From Shewanella piezotolerans WP3 (GTDB lineage Bacteria; Pseudomonadota; Gammaproteobacteria; Enterobacterales; Shewanellaceae), in contig NC_011566.1 of NCBI RefSeq assembly GCF_000014885.1, positions 4,648,501 through 4,712,500 on the forward strand: a DNA stretch of 64,000 nt. The letters are read 5' to 3'. This document shows positions 9,306-19,753 of the stretch, one piece after another. The stretch's first letter is position 1. Every line of letters starts with the position of its first letter. The position numbers and the translations under genes were made by a program. Under the pieces are notes generated by a model that did not search any database, was not told the DNA's origin, and saw nothing but the letters and a program-made list of their open reading frames with translations.

Positions 9306-9457
9306 GCTGTTCTTAGCAAAATAGCTGCTGTCAAAAAGCAGACTAAGCCAGTCTACATAGACTTGGCCTAGTAATAAAGTATGCGAGATGAAAACTTGTT
9401 ATCAACAACAGTACAATCATTAACTTTACTGCTATTTTTAGCGTTTTCATCTAAAAA

Positions 9458-10075
9458 TCACTGCTTATTTTTAAGATTCATCTTCAACGCAATTAATTTA
9501 TCTTGATAGCGGCTCAATAACACGATTGCAAATATGGCACCGACCAATGCCATTGCCATATCTGATTGGGTATCCCAAATGTATCCTTGGGTACCTAAAA
9601 ACGCTTCTGCATCTTCACCTGTAAGTTCTGCAACCCACCACTCTATCAGCTCATAAAAAGCTGAAAATGCCAAAGTAAAACACACCGCTAAAAAGTTACA
9701 CCAAGCCCCCAATTTGACCACGCTTAGACGAATAAACACTTCGCGAGCCAATAGGACAGGCACGAAACCTTGGGCTAAGTGACCGACTTTGTCATAGTTA
9801 TTCCGGCTGCCTCCTGTCCATTCAGCTATCCAATCAAACAAAGGTACTTCTGCATAAGTATAATGACCACCCACCATTAAGATCACGCAGTGAATTAGAA
9901 TTAAGATGTAAGCCAACCCCGTAAGTGGAAAACTTTTACGAGTAAAAGCAAGTAAAGGTAATGCGATTAGTGCAGGCAAAACCTCTAAAAACCAAGTGAA
10001 CTGATCTTTAGGTCCAATAGCAGACCAAACTAGCACTACGAAAAATATAACTAGCCATAAAACGCTTTTATTCAA
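9458..10075 (-). CDS. DUF2238 (YjdF-like) inner-membrane protein
   Basis: 205 residues with about six predicted membrane helices. It carries the family hallmarks: a central YDKVGHLAQGFVP segment, FYELIEWWVAE, and a late WDTQSDMAMALVGA motif rich in charged and His residues inside membrane helices. This is the DUF2238/YjdF family of inner-membrane proteins of unknown function. The start is a TTG at 10075 preceded five bases upstream by a strong GGGGGAG ribosome-binding site; no better ATG is available without cutting the first helix. It is monocistronic by appearance. Confidence 0.8.
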   Translation of the reverse strand: MNKSVLWLVIFFVVLVWSAIGPKDQFTWFLEVLPALIALPLLAFTRKSFPLTGLAYILILIHCVILMVGGHYTYAEVPLFDWIAEWTGGSRNNYDKVGHLAQGFVPVLLAREVFIRLSVVKLGAWCNFLAVCFTLAFSAFYELIEWWVAELTGEDAEAFLGTQGYIWDTQSDMAMALVGAIFAIVLLSRYQDKLIALKMNLKNKQ

Positions 10076-10537
10076 AATATCTCCCCCATATAAGATATTG
10101 TTCTAAATTTAGAATAAACACTTTAGCCATCTAGCCCTCCACAGCGAGCAAAAAAAGTGCTACTTTGTTTAAACCCAGACTACCTGAAGTTATAGAATTG
10201 TGTGGAAGTTAAACAAACTTTAGCCAAGTCATTGATTACTGGTAATAGCTAGCCTCTTACCGGAATCAAATACAAACTATGAAGTAGGTTAAAACCTCGC
10301 AATGAACGCCTTGCGTTACTTAACTTCGTTGTTGCATTATCACAGCAAGGAGCAACAACTCCCCGGTAATGCACTTGGAATTAAGCTAATACTAGTGCTC
10401 TACAAAAAGTATCTTCTGGTGGTTTAGGTATATTAATTGACAGTCTATACCGAAACCACGCTAACGCTTGAATTTAGTCGTCTCAACTGTGACGCGCGGT
10501 ATAAAAAATACAAATAAACCAAAAGGGTACATAAATC
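10076..10537. other. Intergenic region upstream of serA
   Basis: 462 bp without a gene. It must hold the divergent promoters of the DUF2238 gene and serA. A TTGACA at 10437-10442 could be a -35 box for serA, but no good -10 follows at 16-18 bp. The segment 10296-10360 (alternating CTTGCGTTACTTAACTTCGTTGTTGC-like words) looks like a decayed dispersed repeat, without a second copy in this window. Confidence 0.4.
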
Positions 10538-11767
10538 ATGGCGAAACACTCGCTGGACAAGGATAAGATTAAAATCCTGCTGTTGGAAGGCGTCCACCAA
10601 TCTGCGGTAGATGTATTCGAACGAGCGGGTTATACCAATATTGAGTACCATAAAGCTGCTTTGAGCGAAGAGGCACTACTCTCTTCAATTAAAGATGCTC
10701 ATTTTGTCGGTATTCGCTCCCGTACCCAACTGACTGAAACAGTATTAACTCAAGCAGAAAAACTTGTCGGGATAGGTTGTTTCTGTATTGGCACCAATCA
10801 AGTGAGTCTGGCAGCAGCAGAAAAACTGGGAGTTCCAGTTTTCAACGCTCCTTTTTCTAATACACGAAGTGTAGCTGAACTAGTGCTTGGCGAGATCATC
10901 ATGTTACTGCGTGGGATCCCACAGCGTAACGCGATGGCGCACCGTGGTGGCTGGCTCAAAAGTGCCGCTGGTAGCTATGAAGCCCGTGGAAAAACCCTTG
11001 GGGTGATTGGTTATGGCCATATTGGTACCCAATTAGGGATCTTAGCAGAGACCTTAGGTATGCGCGTTATCTTCTTCGATATTGAAGACAAACTGCCACT
11101 GGGTAATGCACAGCAGGTTCACTCCATGGAACAGTTAATGTCTTTGGCTGACGTAGTCAGTCTGCATGTGCCAGAAACACCGCAAACAAAAGAGATGATT
11201 GCCCACGCTGAGCTGGCTTGTATGCGTAAAGGCAGCATATTGATTAATGCTTCTCGTGGCACAGTGGTCGATATTGACGCCCTTGCTGCCTCTTTAAAAG
11301 AGCAGCATTTAGCAGGCGCTGCCATTGATGTCTTCCCAGTAGAGCCTAAGTCTAACAGCGATGAGTTTATTAGCCCGCTACGTGGACTGGATAACGTGCT
11401 GCTGACTCCACATGTTGGTGGTAGTACGGCTGAGGCTCAAGAAAACATCGGTATCGAAGTTGCTGGTAAGCTCGCTAAGTACTCAGATAATGGTTCGACC
11501 ATGACTGCCGTTAACTTCCCTGAAGTGTCTTTAGCACAACATTCAGGAACCTCACGACTGTTACATATTCACCGCAATAGACCGGGAATTCTAATCCAAA
11601 TTAACTTGGCATTTGCAGAGAAAGGGATCAACATTGCCGCGCAATACCTGCAAACAACAGCAGAAATTGGTTATGTGGTGATGGAAGTTGATTCAGATAA
11701 AGCCGATGAAGCGCTAACAGAGATGCAAGCGATTGAAGGCACGATCAGAACTCGATTACTGCACTAA
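10538..11767 (+). CDS. serA: D-3-phosphoglycerate dehydrogenase
   Basis: 409 residues, the standard length of the E. coli-type enzyme. It oxidises 3-phosphoglycerate to 3-phosphohydroxypyruvate with NAD, the first committed step of serine synthesis in the cytoplasm. The Rossmann domain shows GVIGYGHIGTQLG; the catalytic Arg and His lie in NASRGTVVDIDAL and TPHVGGSTAEAQ. The C-terminal about 75 residues (SRLLHIHRNRPGILIQIN onward) form the ACT domain that binds serine for feedback inhibition. The ATG is preceded by AAAGGG at a sensible distance. It is followed by a strong terminator, so it is probably transcribed alone. Confidence 0.97.
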   Translation: MAKHSLDKDKIKILLLEGVHQSAVDVFERAGYTNIEYHKAALSEEALLSSIKDAHFVGIRSRTQLTETVLTQAEKLVGIGCFCIGTNQVSLAAAEKLGVPVFNAPFSNTRSVAELVLGEIIMLLRGIPQRNAMAHRGGWLKSAAGSYEARGKTLGVIGYGHIGTQLGILAETLGMRVIFFDIEDKLPLGNAQQVHSMEQLMSLADVVSLHVPETPQTKEMIAHAELACMRKGSILINASRGTVVDIDALAASLKEQHLAGAAIDVFPVEPKSNSDEFISPLRGLDNVLLTPHVGGSTAEAQENIGIEVAGKLAKYSDNGSTMTAVNFPEVSLAQHSGTSRLLHIHRNRPGILIQINLAFAEKGINIAAQYLQTTAEIGYVVMEVDSDKADEALTEMQAIEGTIRTRLLH

Positions 11768-11798
11768 ATTGACACCTATCCATGCTCGATAGAAACTA

Positions 11799-11830
11799 AA
11801 GGCCGCTTAATATCATTTAGCGGCCTTATT
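11799..11830 (+). terminator. Terminator downstream of serA
   Basis: A 9-bp GC-rich stem (AAGGCCGCT / AGCGGCCTT, extendable by TAA/TTA) followed by a short T-rich stretch, 32 bp past the serA stop. Confidence 0.85.
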
Positions 11831-11991
11831 ATTGTCAGAAAATCACTGCCAACAATTCCCTTTCTTTATTTCAAGCAGTTAGTTTTAACCCGTTTAAGGA
11901 TAGTTTTGATAAAGTTGAGGTATGCAACTTTTCGCCGCCATTGATTAGCGGTACAATCATCGCTCTTCTGATTAAACTCTTGGACTCGCTC

Positions 11992-12963
11992 ATGACCTTG
12001 TCAACTTCTCAGCCGAACTGGCCTTTAAACGGACAGCAACCTGCCTTAATGGTATCTCATCTGTCTCATCTTGGTTTAATGTCAGTAACTGGTGAACAAG
12101 GTCGTAGCTTTATCCATGGCCAAGTCACTACAGATATTAGCTCACTAGAAGCCGAGCAATGGCGATGGGGCGCTCACTGCGATCCTAAAGGAAAGATGTT
12201 GGCAACATTTAGGACCTTTGCCAAAGGCGACACCCTATTTATGCTGATGCCAAAGCAAACATTGGCACTAGATCTACCGCAACTACAGAAATATGCAGTG
12301 TTTAGCAAAGCTGAGCTCACAGATGTTAGCGAGCAATGGTTAATTCTAGGGGTTGCTGGTGAGCAAGCAGCAAGTTGGTTAACGGCAAAGTTTGGTGAGC
12401 TAAATGCTGAGTTAACGCTCATCGATAACGGCATGGTCATTCAAGATAACGACCGTTTTATTGTTGTTATAGAGCAGAGTAAAGTCGATACCGCAAACCT
12501 ACTTGCTGATGTTAGCCTTTTTGATGCAACAGCATGGCAGGCATTAGAAACTCTCGCCGGCTACCCTAACATTGGTGCAGCCCATAGTGCGCAGTTCGTG
12601 CCACAGATGTGTAATCTACAAGCGATCGATGGTATCAGCTTCAATAAGGGTTGCTATATGGGGCAAGAGACTATTGCTCGCATGAAGTACCGCGGTGGCA
12701 ATAAACGCGCCCTCTATATCGTTAGTGGCACTGTCTCTGCAGTATTGACTGATGAAAGCGTGTTAGAGATAGCATTAGGTGAGGGAGCGGGGTTCCGCCG
12801 TGCAGGCACCATTATTGAAAGCGTCCAGCGTGAGCAACAAGTACTATTTACCGCTGTACTTGCCAATGATACACCGCTAGACGCAAGCTTAAGAATTGCT
12901 GGCGATGAAGCATCACAATTACACATAATTGAACTGCCCTACTCTCTAGAAGATAGTGAGTAA
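11992..12963 (+). CDS. ygfZ: tRNA-modifying protein YgfZ (folate-binding, Fe-S cluster maintenance)
   Basis: 323 residues from the ATG at 11992. A TTG 51 bp earlier is in frame but gives a non-conserved hydrophobic extension, so I prefer the ATG. The fold is the GcvT/COG0354 type. The family signature KGCYMGQETIARMKYRG, with its essential Cys, is intact at about residues 223-239. YgfZ binds folate and supports iron-sulfur enzymes such as MiaB. The early segment GQVTTDI also matches the family. A terminator follows 20 bp after the stop. Confidence 0.93.
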   Translation: MTLSTSQPNWPLNGQQPALMVSHLSHLGLMSVTGEQGRSFIHGQVTTDISSLEAEQWRWGAHCDPKGKMLATFRTFAKGDTLFMLMPKQTLALDLPQLQKYAVFSKAELTDVSEQWLILGVAGEQAASWLTAKFGELNAELTLIDNGMVIQDNDRFIVVIEQSKVDTANLLADVSLFDATAWQALETLAGYPNIGAAHSAQFVPQMCNLQAIDGISFNKGCYMGQETIARMKYRGGNKRALYIVSGTVSAVLTDESVLEIALGEGAGFRRAGTIIESVQREQQVLFTAVLANDTPLDASLRIAGDEASQLHIIELPYSLEDSE

Positions 12964-12982
12964 TAATCGGTCAATTTATTTT

Positions 12983-13010
12983 AAAAGGCGCTCATTGAGC
13001 GCCTTTTTTG
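12983..13010 (+). terminator. Terminator between ygfZ and the HD-GYP gene
   Basis: A perfect 11-bp stem (AAAAGGCGCTC / GAGCGCCTTTT, loop ATT) followed by further Ts on the plus strand. The A-run on the other arm means it can also work for the convergent minus-strand gene ending at 13026. Confidence 0.9.
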
Positions 13011-13025
13011 TGGATAGTATTCAGC

Positions 13026-14045
13026 TTAAGTCTCATGATGCTTATCACGGATTTTCGTCACTTCATCCACTATCTGCTTAAAATGCTCTACTAATTCAGG
13101 ATCAAAATGCTTACCAGATTCACTCTCTATGAGTGCCATGGTATCGGCGACTGTCCATGCCTTTTTATAAGGACGAATTGATGTTAGCGCATCAAATACA
13201 TCGGCGATGGCCACAATACGCCCTTCGATTGGGATATCTTGACCTGACACCCCAAATGGGTAACCACTGCCATCCCACTTCTCATGGTGACTCAGCGCAA
13301 TCCGTCTCGCCATCTCCAGTAATGGATCGTGATGGTCACCAATAATTTCGGCACCAATTTCGGCATGGCGTTGCATTTCGTCCCATTCAGGCTCATCCAA
13401 CTTCGCAGGCTTTTTCAAGATAGAGTCTGGCGTACCTATTTTACCAATATCATGCATAGGTGCGGCGTTATAGATTAACTCACAATACTTGTCAGGCAAC
13501 CCCGACTGTATCGCTAATAAACGCGCATAAAGACTCATTCTGACAACATGTAACCCAGTTTCATTATCTTTATATTCTGCGGCTCGGCCTAAGCGTCTGA
13601 TGATCTCAAATCGAGTCTCCTCTAGCTCTTTGGTACGCTCTTTTACTTGCTGTTCTAGGAGCCGTTTTTGATCGTAAAGCGCCAGGTGTGTTTTAACTCG
13701 AGCTTGCACCACTGGTGCACTTACAGGCTTAGTAATGTAATCAACAGCCCCAAGAGCAAAACCTTGGGTTTCATCGGCTGTTTCAGCCAGAGCGGTAACA
13801 AAAATAACTGGAATATGACAGGTAAGCGGATCTTGCTTTAAACGTTCGCAAACCTCATAGCCATTCATCCCCGGCATCATCACATCAAGTAAAATAATAT
13901 CGGGCGTACTTTTCTGTGCCAGCGCTAACGCTTTTGGGCCATCGATCGCCACTCTAATTTTGTAATCACTACTTAAAATCCCCACCAAAATATCGATGTT
14001 TTCTGGGGTGTCATCCACAACTAAAATAGTGGCCTTATCCATCAA
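13026..14045 (-). CDS. Response regulator with HD-GYP cyclic di-GMP phosphodiesterase domain
   Basis: 339 residues. The N-terminal receiver domain (about 5-120) has the acidic pair DD, phosphoacceptor Asp in IILLDVMMPGMNGYE, and the conserved Lys in ITKPVS. A short coiled linker leads to an HD-GYP domain (about 150-330) with MHDIGKIG, HHEKWDGSGYPFG and DVFDALTS, so both the HD metal site and the GYP motif are intact. This predicts phosphorylation-controlled hydrolysis of cyclic di-GMP in the cytoplasm. It lies 126 bp downstream of, and on the same strand as, a giant hybrid histidine kinase with a C-terminal HPt domain, its likely phosphodonor. Confidence 0.93.
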   Translation of the reverse strand: MMDKATILVVDDTPENIDILVGILSSDYKIRVAIDGPKALALAQKSTPDIILLDVMMPGMNGYEVCERLKQDPLTCHIPVIFVTALAETADETQGFALGAVDYITKPVSAPVVQARVKTHLALYDQKRLLEQQVKERTKELEETRFEIIRRLGRAAEYKDNETGLHVVRMSLYARLLAIQSGLPDKYCELIYNAAPMHDIGKIGTPDSILKKPAKLDEPEWDEMQRHAEIGAEIIGDHHDPLLEMARRIALSHHEKWDGSGYPFGVSGQDIPIEGRIVAIADVFDALTSIRPYKKAWTVADTMALIESESGKHFDPELVEHFKQIVDEVTKIRDKHHET

Positions 14046-14170
14046 ACCAAGTCTCCTTTCTGTTAGGGATCTATTTTGGGATTAATTGCTTTTAAGTATA
14101 GTCAGCTTTAGGACTACCGCGCATTTGGATACGCCAAAATTTTTACTATTAGCAAGCTCAAATAAAAGTA

Positions 14171-17100
14171 TCAAATCTCAAATAGCGACTTAATAAGCTC
14201 TGCTGCATCATCAAATTGATAGCCATTAATCATTGCCAGTGCCGGATTCATTTTGTGCCACATATCAGCGGCAACCTGAGCTTTAATCTCTTCCATTTTT
14301 TCAACGGCGTCCGAGTCAGCTTCCTCTAACATGACCAGCAACTCTGCAATTGCGACCTTTAACTCTGCGGCAGACAGAACTTTGATATCCTCAGCCGCTG
14401 GCACTGCAGATTCTGGCAAATTTAATTGTGTCATCCACTCTGAAATAGCCTGACATATCACTTCTATTAGCTGTTTTAGTTCGTCAATTTCAGCAGTAAT
14501 ATCAACATTACTGTCAGCAGTTAATTGAGCTTCAATGACTTTAGCGACTTCAACTAATCGCGGAGCACATAGGTTGCCGGAGATCCCTTTTAATGTATGT
14601 GCATAGCGAATTGCATCCTCAACTTTATCTTGGCTTAATGCCAACTCTATCTGCTTGGCTGTATGTATCTGCCCAGTATAGAAACGTTCAAATATTCTTC
14701 TGTAAAGGCGCACCGAGTTCTGCACTAACTGCAAGCCTTTATCAACATCAAGCTCATCATGTTGCGGCCAAAATAGTACCGCAGCTTCTGTATTACTATT
14801 GGCTAAATCATTGGCCAAAACCTGCTCCTTCTCATCACCGAGATACTCCAACAAAGTGGTATATAGCAGTGATACTTCTATTGGCTTGGCAATATGGTCA
14901 TTCATGCCGACACGCAGACACATCTCTTTATCACCCGCCATTGCGTTTGCTGTCATAGCGATAACAGGGAGGTCAGATAACTCAGGTATTTTACGCAGCG
15001 CTTGCGTGGCTTGGTAGCCATCCATCACAGGCATTTGGCAATCCATTAATACAAGATCAAATGTCTGTGTTGCTAATTTTTCAAGTGCAATTTGACCGTT
15101 ATCAGCAATCGACAGCGTAATGCCGACTTGCTCAAGAAACTCAGTGGCAACCTCTTGGTTCATCTCATTATCTTCCACCAGCAAAATACGTTTGCCTTTC
15201 AGTTGAGTCAGCAATTTCTGGTTCACCTCAACACCTGTACGACGCACTGGTATGGCACCATTTTTCCCCAGTGATGACATGATGCCATCGAGTAGACGTG
15301 AAGCACTGATAGGCTTAGTGATATAGCCTGCGATACCGCTACCCTCGATATGATCGGTCAGTTCGGTATTTGCGTGAGCGGAGACGATTAAGATTTTTGG
15401 CGGCGTTTCACTATTAGCTATAATTGCCGCTGAGGTTTCCAAGCCGTTCATTTCAGGCATTAACCAATCAATTAGCGCAACGGGATATTGGGTTGTTTTA
15501 CAGCGCTCTACGGCTTGAGCGCCACTTTTAACGGTATCAACCTCAAAGCCCATACTTTCAAGCGTGGTGCGCAAAATATCTCGCGCAGTGGCATTGTCAT
15601 CAGCGACTAAAATTCGCATCCCTTCTAACTCTTGCCCGGCCTTTATTAGTTTATTGTCTGCCACTTTAAACTTAACGGTGAAGAAGAAGGTGCTGCCGTT
15701 GCCGAATTGACTCTCGACACCAATTTCCCCTCCCATTAACTCCACTAGCTGTTTACAGATTGCAAGCCCAAGCCCAGTTCCACCGTATTTACGTGTGGTG
15801 GAAGTGTCAGCTTGACTGAATGATTTAAATAGCTTGTTGCGCTGGTCTTCGGTCAAGCCAATGCCGTTATCACGCACACTAAAACGTAGGGTGATCGCGT
15901 CGTCTACGCGTTCAAGTTGGCTGATAGACAGCAATACTTCTCCTTGGTCAGTGAATTTAACGGCATTGTTCATCAGGTTAATAAGTACTTGGGACAATCG
16001 CAGCGGGTCACCTTCCAGTTGCCTTGGGATATTAGGTGCAACGGCAAATAGCAATTCCAACTGTTTATCGGCAGCTTTAACCGAGAACATATCGCTGAGA
16101 TCTTCTAGCATGGTTTCCAGCTGGAAAGAGACCGATTCGATATCGAGCTTACCTGCTTCAATTTTTGAAAAGTCTAAAATGTCATTAATAATTCCTAATA
16201 ATGACTTTGAGGCTCTATCAATCTTTTGCACATAATTTTGCTGCTTCTTGTCCAATTCAGTTTGCAAGCATAGCTGCGACATACCGATAATGGCGTTCAT
16301 TGGCGTACGGATTTCATGGGACATATTCGCTAAAAAGTCGCTCTTTGCTTTACTGGCAGCATCGGCTGAATCTTTGGCTTGCTTAAGCTCATTAGAGATC
16401 TGTTTCAATGAGGTAATATTTGCCATCGATAGCACTGCTGAATTGAGCGTGCCATGCTTATCTTGAAGGCCTGTTAAGGTCAAATCCATCCACATTACAT
16501 CGCCAGACTGACTCAACAAGCGGATCTCAGCAGTCATGCTGCTATCATCATTTCCCATTAACTGACTAAACAACTGCTTGGCGGTTTGTTGGTCATCACG
16601 GTGCTGATAGTCAAAAAAGGAGCTGCCATTGAGCTCATCTGATGATAATTGAACGTACTGACTAAATTGCTCATTGCAATCTAGAATCAGTCCTCGCTCA
16701 TCGACATTTACAATTCCTATTCCAGCATTATCAAATAATGCTCTGAAGTGGGCCTCACGTTTAGCTAGCTCTTTATCGATCTGTTTGCGCTCTGTAATAT
16801 CCATCAAGTAGCCATTCCAGATAATACTGTCATCGGCAAGTTGGTTACCGTGTGCCCCCGCCTGCAACCAGCGAATGTCTCCCATTGGATGGCGATAGCG
16901 AAACTCTTCAGTCCAATTCAAGCCTGATGAACTCACCCCAGATAAAGCCTCTATGATATGCGTGCGCTCATCGTTGATAATGCACTCAGCGACCAGATCA
17001 AATTTTTCAATGACTTGATCTCGATGAAAACCTAGCGTGGCAATACAAGCACTAGAGAGAAAGGTAAAGTTGCGATCGCGATTTGATCGCCAATGCAGCT

Positions 17101-19465
17101 GGTAGACGGTACTCGGGATCGACTCAGTAATGGTTTCAAGTTGCTGCTGAGATTGGGCTATTTTCTCTTGTGCAGCTTTACTGATAGTGATGTCGTTGAT
17201 ACTGCCATCAAACCACAAAGCCACACCGTTTTCGTCATATATCGCTTTCCCCTTTTCATGCACCCAGTGAATACTGGCATCTCGATGCTGGATTCGATAT
17301 TGCACTTCAAAACTTCTTTGTTCGGCCAATGCAGTTTCTATGGCATGACTGGCAATGGCTAAGTCCTCTTCAATAATCAAGCTAGCAAAGCTGCGTTTAC
17401 TATTTTCAATAAAGTCTGCGGCGGGGTAACCGGTAATATCTCCTATATTGTCACTGACATATTCCATTATCCAAGTATCTTCAATTCGAGTGCGATAGAC
17501 GGCTCCAGGGATATTGGTCACTAAGCCGCGAAAACGGTTTTCACTGTCCTTAATACGCTGTGCAATTTTGAGCTCTTCGGTCATATCGCGCACAGTGGCT
17601 GCTACTTGGCGCTGACCATCGGCATCAACGGGTAACAGGCCGAGACTGATCTCCACTGGGAATTCACAGCCATCAGCGTTTAGCGCCATGAGATCTGACG
17701 TCATCCCTAGCCCCATTTTACGGTCTCGTCCCTCGGATACGAACTTCTCACGTAAACTAGCATGGTGTGACCTGATTGAATCGGGGACGAGCTGATCAAC
17801 TGACATAGCCAACATCTGTGCTTCATCATAACCAAACAACAACTGGCAGCGGCTATTGGTAAATACCAGCCGCCCTGACTCATCGACAATCAGCATTGCC
17901 TCTGGCGCAGACTCCAATACTGCATTTGACCAGGCAGCAGCTGAAAATTGCTCTGTGACATCGTTAAAGAGCATTTCGACGGAGAGTAACTCCTGATTAT
18001 CTGAAAGTAACGGCTGCATAAATACATCTAAGCGGCGTAACTTACCTTTGCTGTCGAGCATTTCTACCTGATGTGGCGGTACATTCCTGCCTTGCAGCGC
18101 GTCATCCATATAGTGCCAATTTTTCTCATTAATGGCATTATCAGAAAACATTCTCTGATACTTACGCTTCAACAACTCTGCGCTAACACCGAGCACCTTC
18201 TCAACCCCTTCACTGACTTGCGCAATTTGCCCGTCTGGCTCGATAGAGCAATAAAAGGATTTGTCACTCATGCCATCGATTAACTTCGCAAAACGATTAC
18301 CGCGAGAGTCCAATAAAGCTTGTTCGCGCTCCTCTAACGCCTGCGCCATCTCATTAAACTGGGTAGTTAATGTGATGAGCTCACTCACCGCTCCTTTCGG
18401 GTTATCAAGTCGCTTGGTTTCACCAGCACCAAACGCAGCGATGCCCGATTCAAGCTCTTCAATGGGACGAGTTAACCTTCTAGCTGTTAGGTAACCGGTG
18501 AATAACAAAATGGTAGAGATCAACAGTAAATTTAACGCTAGAGAGGAGAATCCTAATAAGAAATTATTATGCAGATGCTGTTCAGAGGTCATGATAATGA
18601 CCCGCCAATTAAGCGATGGTACCACCCCTATACTGGCTAAATACCTACCACCTAGACTATCTTCAATATGGCTATGACCAGGTTGATTACTGTTTACCAA
18701 GCCAATAAAATGTTGATTATTAGCCGTCTTCGCTAACCATTTATCGGTGCTTTTCGCCAGTAATATCGATGGGTTCGCGTGGTATACCAGCTGCCCCTTA
18801 TCATCTATCACCACAATTCTGCTCGCCGCTACATTCACCATTTGCGGGAGAGTATTGAGAGCCAAATCAACGGTAACGACACCATCGTAGGGCAGAGAAC
18901 TACCGAAGGGCTGTGAGTAACTGATCATCAGTGCATTACCCGCGCCCTCATCAAAGTAAGGGCTCGACCAATAGCCATTGACGTTATTTATTGCTTCACT
19001 CCACCAATCCCAGTTGCCATCGGTGTAATCGTAACCATCAACACCAATGTCAATGATATTTATCTTATTACCATCGCGATATGCATAAGGGGCAAATAAC
19101 TCTCGCCCAGGTACTTTCGCCTTTCGAAAAGCAATTGCGCTGCCGTAGAAGTCGGGGTGCCTATCGAGTCGGCGTGTCAGCAGTAAGTTGAGCTTGGCTG
19201 CATTGGCGTATAAATCATTAGCGCTATTCTCTCCCAAGAGATCAGCTACAGAGCGAGTATCAGTTTCAGCAGACTTGAGAAAAAACTGGATCCTCTGGGC
19301 AATATTGTTCGCTTGCTTCTCCAAGTCTTCATAGATGTATTGCTTTTCTGCTTGATAGTTAAACCAAGCATTAATGCTAAATACGGCGGCCATAATTGCA
19401 ATTAACGGCAAAGCAATTTGCGATAAAATTCTGCTACGAAAGGTGCGAAGTCTACTCATTTCCAT
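14171..19465 (-). CDS. Giant multi-PAS hybrid sensor histidine kinase (HisKA-HATPase-REC-REC-HPt)
   Basis: 1764 residues from the ATG at 19465; an in-frame TTG 21 bp upstream and an ATG at 19459 are alternatives. Order: first membrane helix (about 20-40), periplasmic Cache-type sensor (about 45-290), second helix (about 300-330), HAMP (about 330-385), then about five consecutive PAS/PAC units (about 395-1045; several end in D-I-T-x-R/K/S linkers). The kinase core has FLANMSHEIRTPMNAIIGMS with phospho-His, NLMNNAVKFT, DNGIGL and GGTGLGLAI. The two receiver domains contain ALIDWLMPEMNG and VLMDCQMPVMDGYQ. An HPt domain follows with AHTLKGISGN, and a helical tail. The complete phosphorelay suggests output through the neighbouring HD-GYP regulator. 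The ligand of the Cache domain is unknown. Confidence 0.93.
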   Translation of the reverse strand: MEMSRLRTFRSRILSQIALPLIAIMAAVFSINAWFNYQAEKQYIYEDLEKQANNIAQRIQFFLKSAETDTRSVADLLGENSANDLYANAAKLNLLLTRRLDRHPDFYGSAIAFRKAKVPGRELFAPYAYRDGNKINIIDIGVDGYDYTDGNWDWWSEAINNVNGYWSSPYFDEGAGNALMISYSQPFGSSLPYDGVVTVDLALNTLPQMVNVAASRIVVIDDKGQLVYHANPSILLAKSTDKWLAKTANNQHFIGLVNSNQPGHSHIEDSLGGRYLASIGVVPSLNWRVIIMTSEQHLHNNFLLGFSSLALNLLLISTILLFTGYLTARRLTRPIEELESGIAAFGAGETKRLDNPKGAVSELITLTTQFNEMAQALEEREQALLDSRGNRFAKLIDGMSDKSFYCSIEPDGQIAQVSEGVEKVLGVSAELLKRKYQRMFSDNAINEKNWHYMDDALQGRNVPPHQVEMLDSKGKLRRLDVFMQPLLSDNQELLSVEMLFNDVTEQFSAAAWSNAVLESAPEAMLIVDESGRLVFTNSRCQLLFGYDEAQMLAMSVDQLVPDSIRSHHASLREKFVSEGRDRKMGLGMTSDLMALNADGCEFPVEISLGLLPVDADGQRQVAATVRDMTEELKIAQRIKDSENRFRGLVTNIPGAVYRTRIEDTWIMEYVSDNIGDITGYPAADFIENSKRSFASLIIEEDLAIASHAIETALAEQRSFEVQYRIQHRDASIHWVHEKGKAIYDENGVALWFDGSINDITISKAAQEKIAQSQQQLETITESIPSTVYQLHWRSNRDRNFTFLSSACIATLGFHRDQVIEKFDLVAECIINDERTHIIEALSGVSSSGLNWTEEFRYRHPMGDIRWLQAGAHGNQLADDSIIWNGYLMDITERKQIDKELAKREAHFRALFDNAGIGIVNVDERGLILDCNEQFSQYVQLSSDELNGSSFFDYQHRDDQQTAKQLFSQLMGNDDSSMTAEIRLLSQSGDVMWMDLTLTGLQDKHGTLNSAVLSMANITSLKQISNELKQAKDSADAASKAKSDFLANMSHEIRTPMNAIIGMSQLCLQTELDKKQQNYVQKIDRASKSLLGIINDILDFSKIEAGKLDIESVSFQLETMLEDLSDMFSVKAADKQLELLFAVAPNIPRQLEGDPLRLSQVLINLMNNAVKFTDQGEVLLSISQLERVDDAITLRFSVRDNGIGLTEDQRNKLFKSFSQADTSTTRKYGGTGLGLAICKQLVELMGGEIGVESQFGNGSTFFFTVKFKVADNKLIKAGQELEGMRILVADDNATARDILRTTLESMGFEVDTVKSGAQAVERCKTTQYPVALIDWLMPEMNGLETSAAIIANSETPPKILIVSAHANTELTDHIEGSGIAGYITKPISASRLLDGIMSSLGKNGAIPVRRTGVEVNQKLLTQLKGKRILLVEDNEMNQEVATEFLEQVGITLSIADNGQIALEKLATQTFDLVLMDCQMPVMDGYQATQALRKIPELSDLPVIAMTANAMAGDKEMCLRVGMNDHIAKPIEVSLLYTTLLEYLGDEKEQVLANDLANSNTEAAVLFWPQHDELDVDKGLQLVQNSVRLYRRIFERFYTGQIHTAKQIELALSQDKVEDAIRYAHTLKGISGNLCAPRLVEVAKVIEAQLTADSNVDITAEIDELKQLIEVICQAISEWMTQLNLPESAVPAAEDIKVLSAAELKVAIAELLVMLEEADSDAVEKMEEIKAQVAADMWHKMNPALAMINGYQFDDAAELIKSLFEI

Positions 19466-19753
19466 TATCCACGGGGCTATTGTCAATCAGCAGTACAGTG
19501 CAGCTAAAAATCGATCTCGCTGCTTTGACAACGTTTTTTATTAGACTTAATAGGGTTATTGGAACTCGTTAATAAGTGTAGGCAAGACTGGCAGTTAACA
19601 CCTAAAATTCAATCAAATAAGATTTATTGATAAAGGATCCAAATACTCTCACTAAGCGTATACACTGTTATTCGCATGCTCGAGAGTAAATATTGAATAA
19701 AGCCAATCGGCACTCTTTGCAACACGCTTGGAGTCTCCGACAAAGGAGTGGTA

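Noticed and set aside
10437..10466. Sigma-70 promoter for serA
   Set aside because: Good -35 (TTGACA) but no recognisable -10 at the right spacing.
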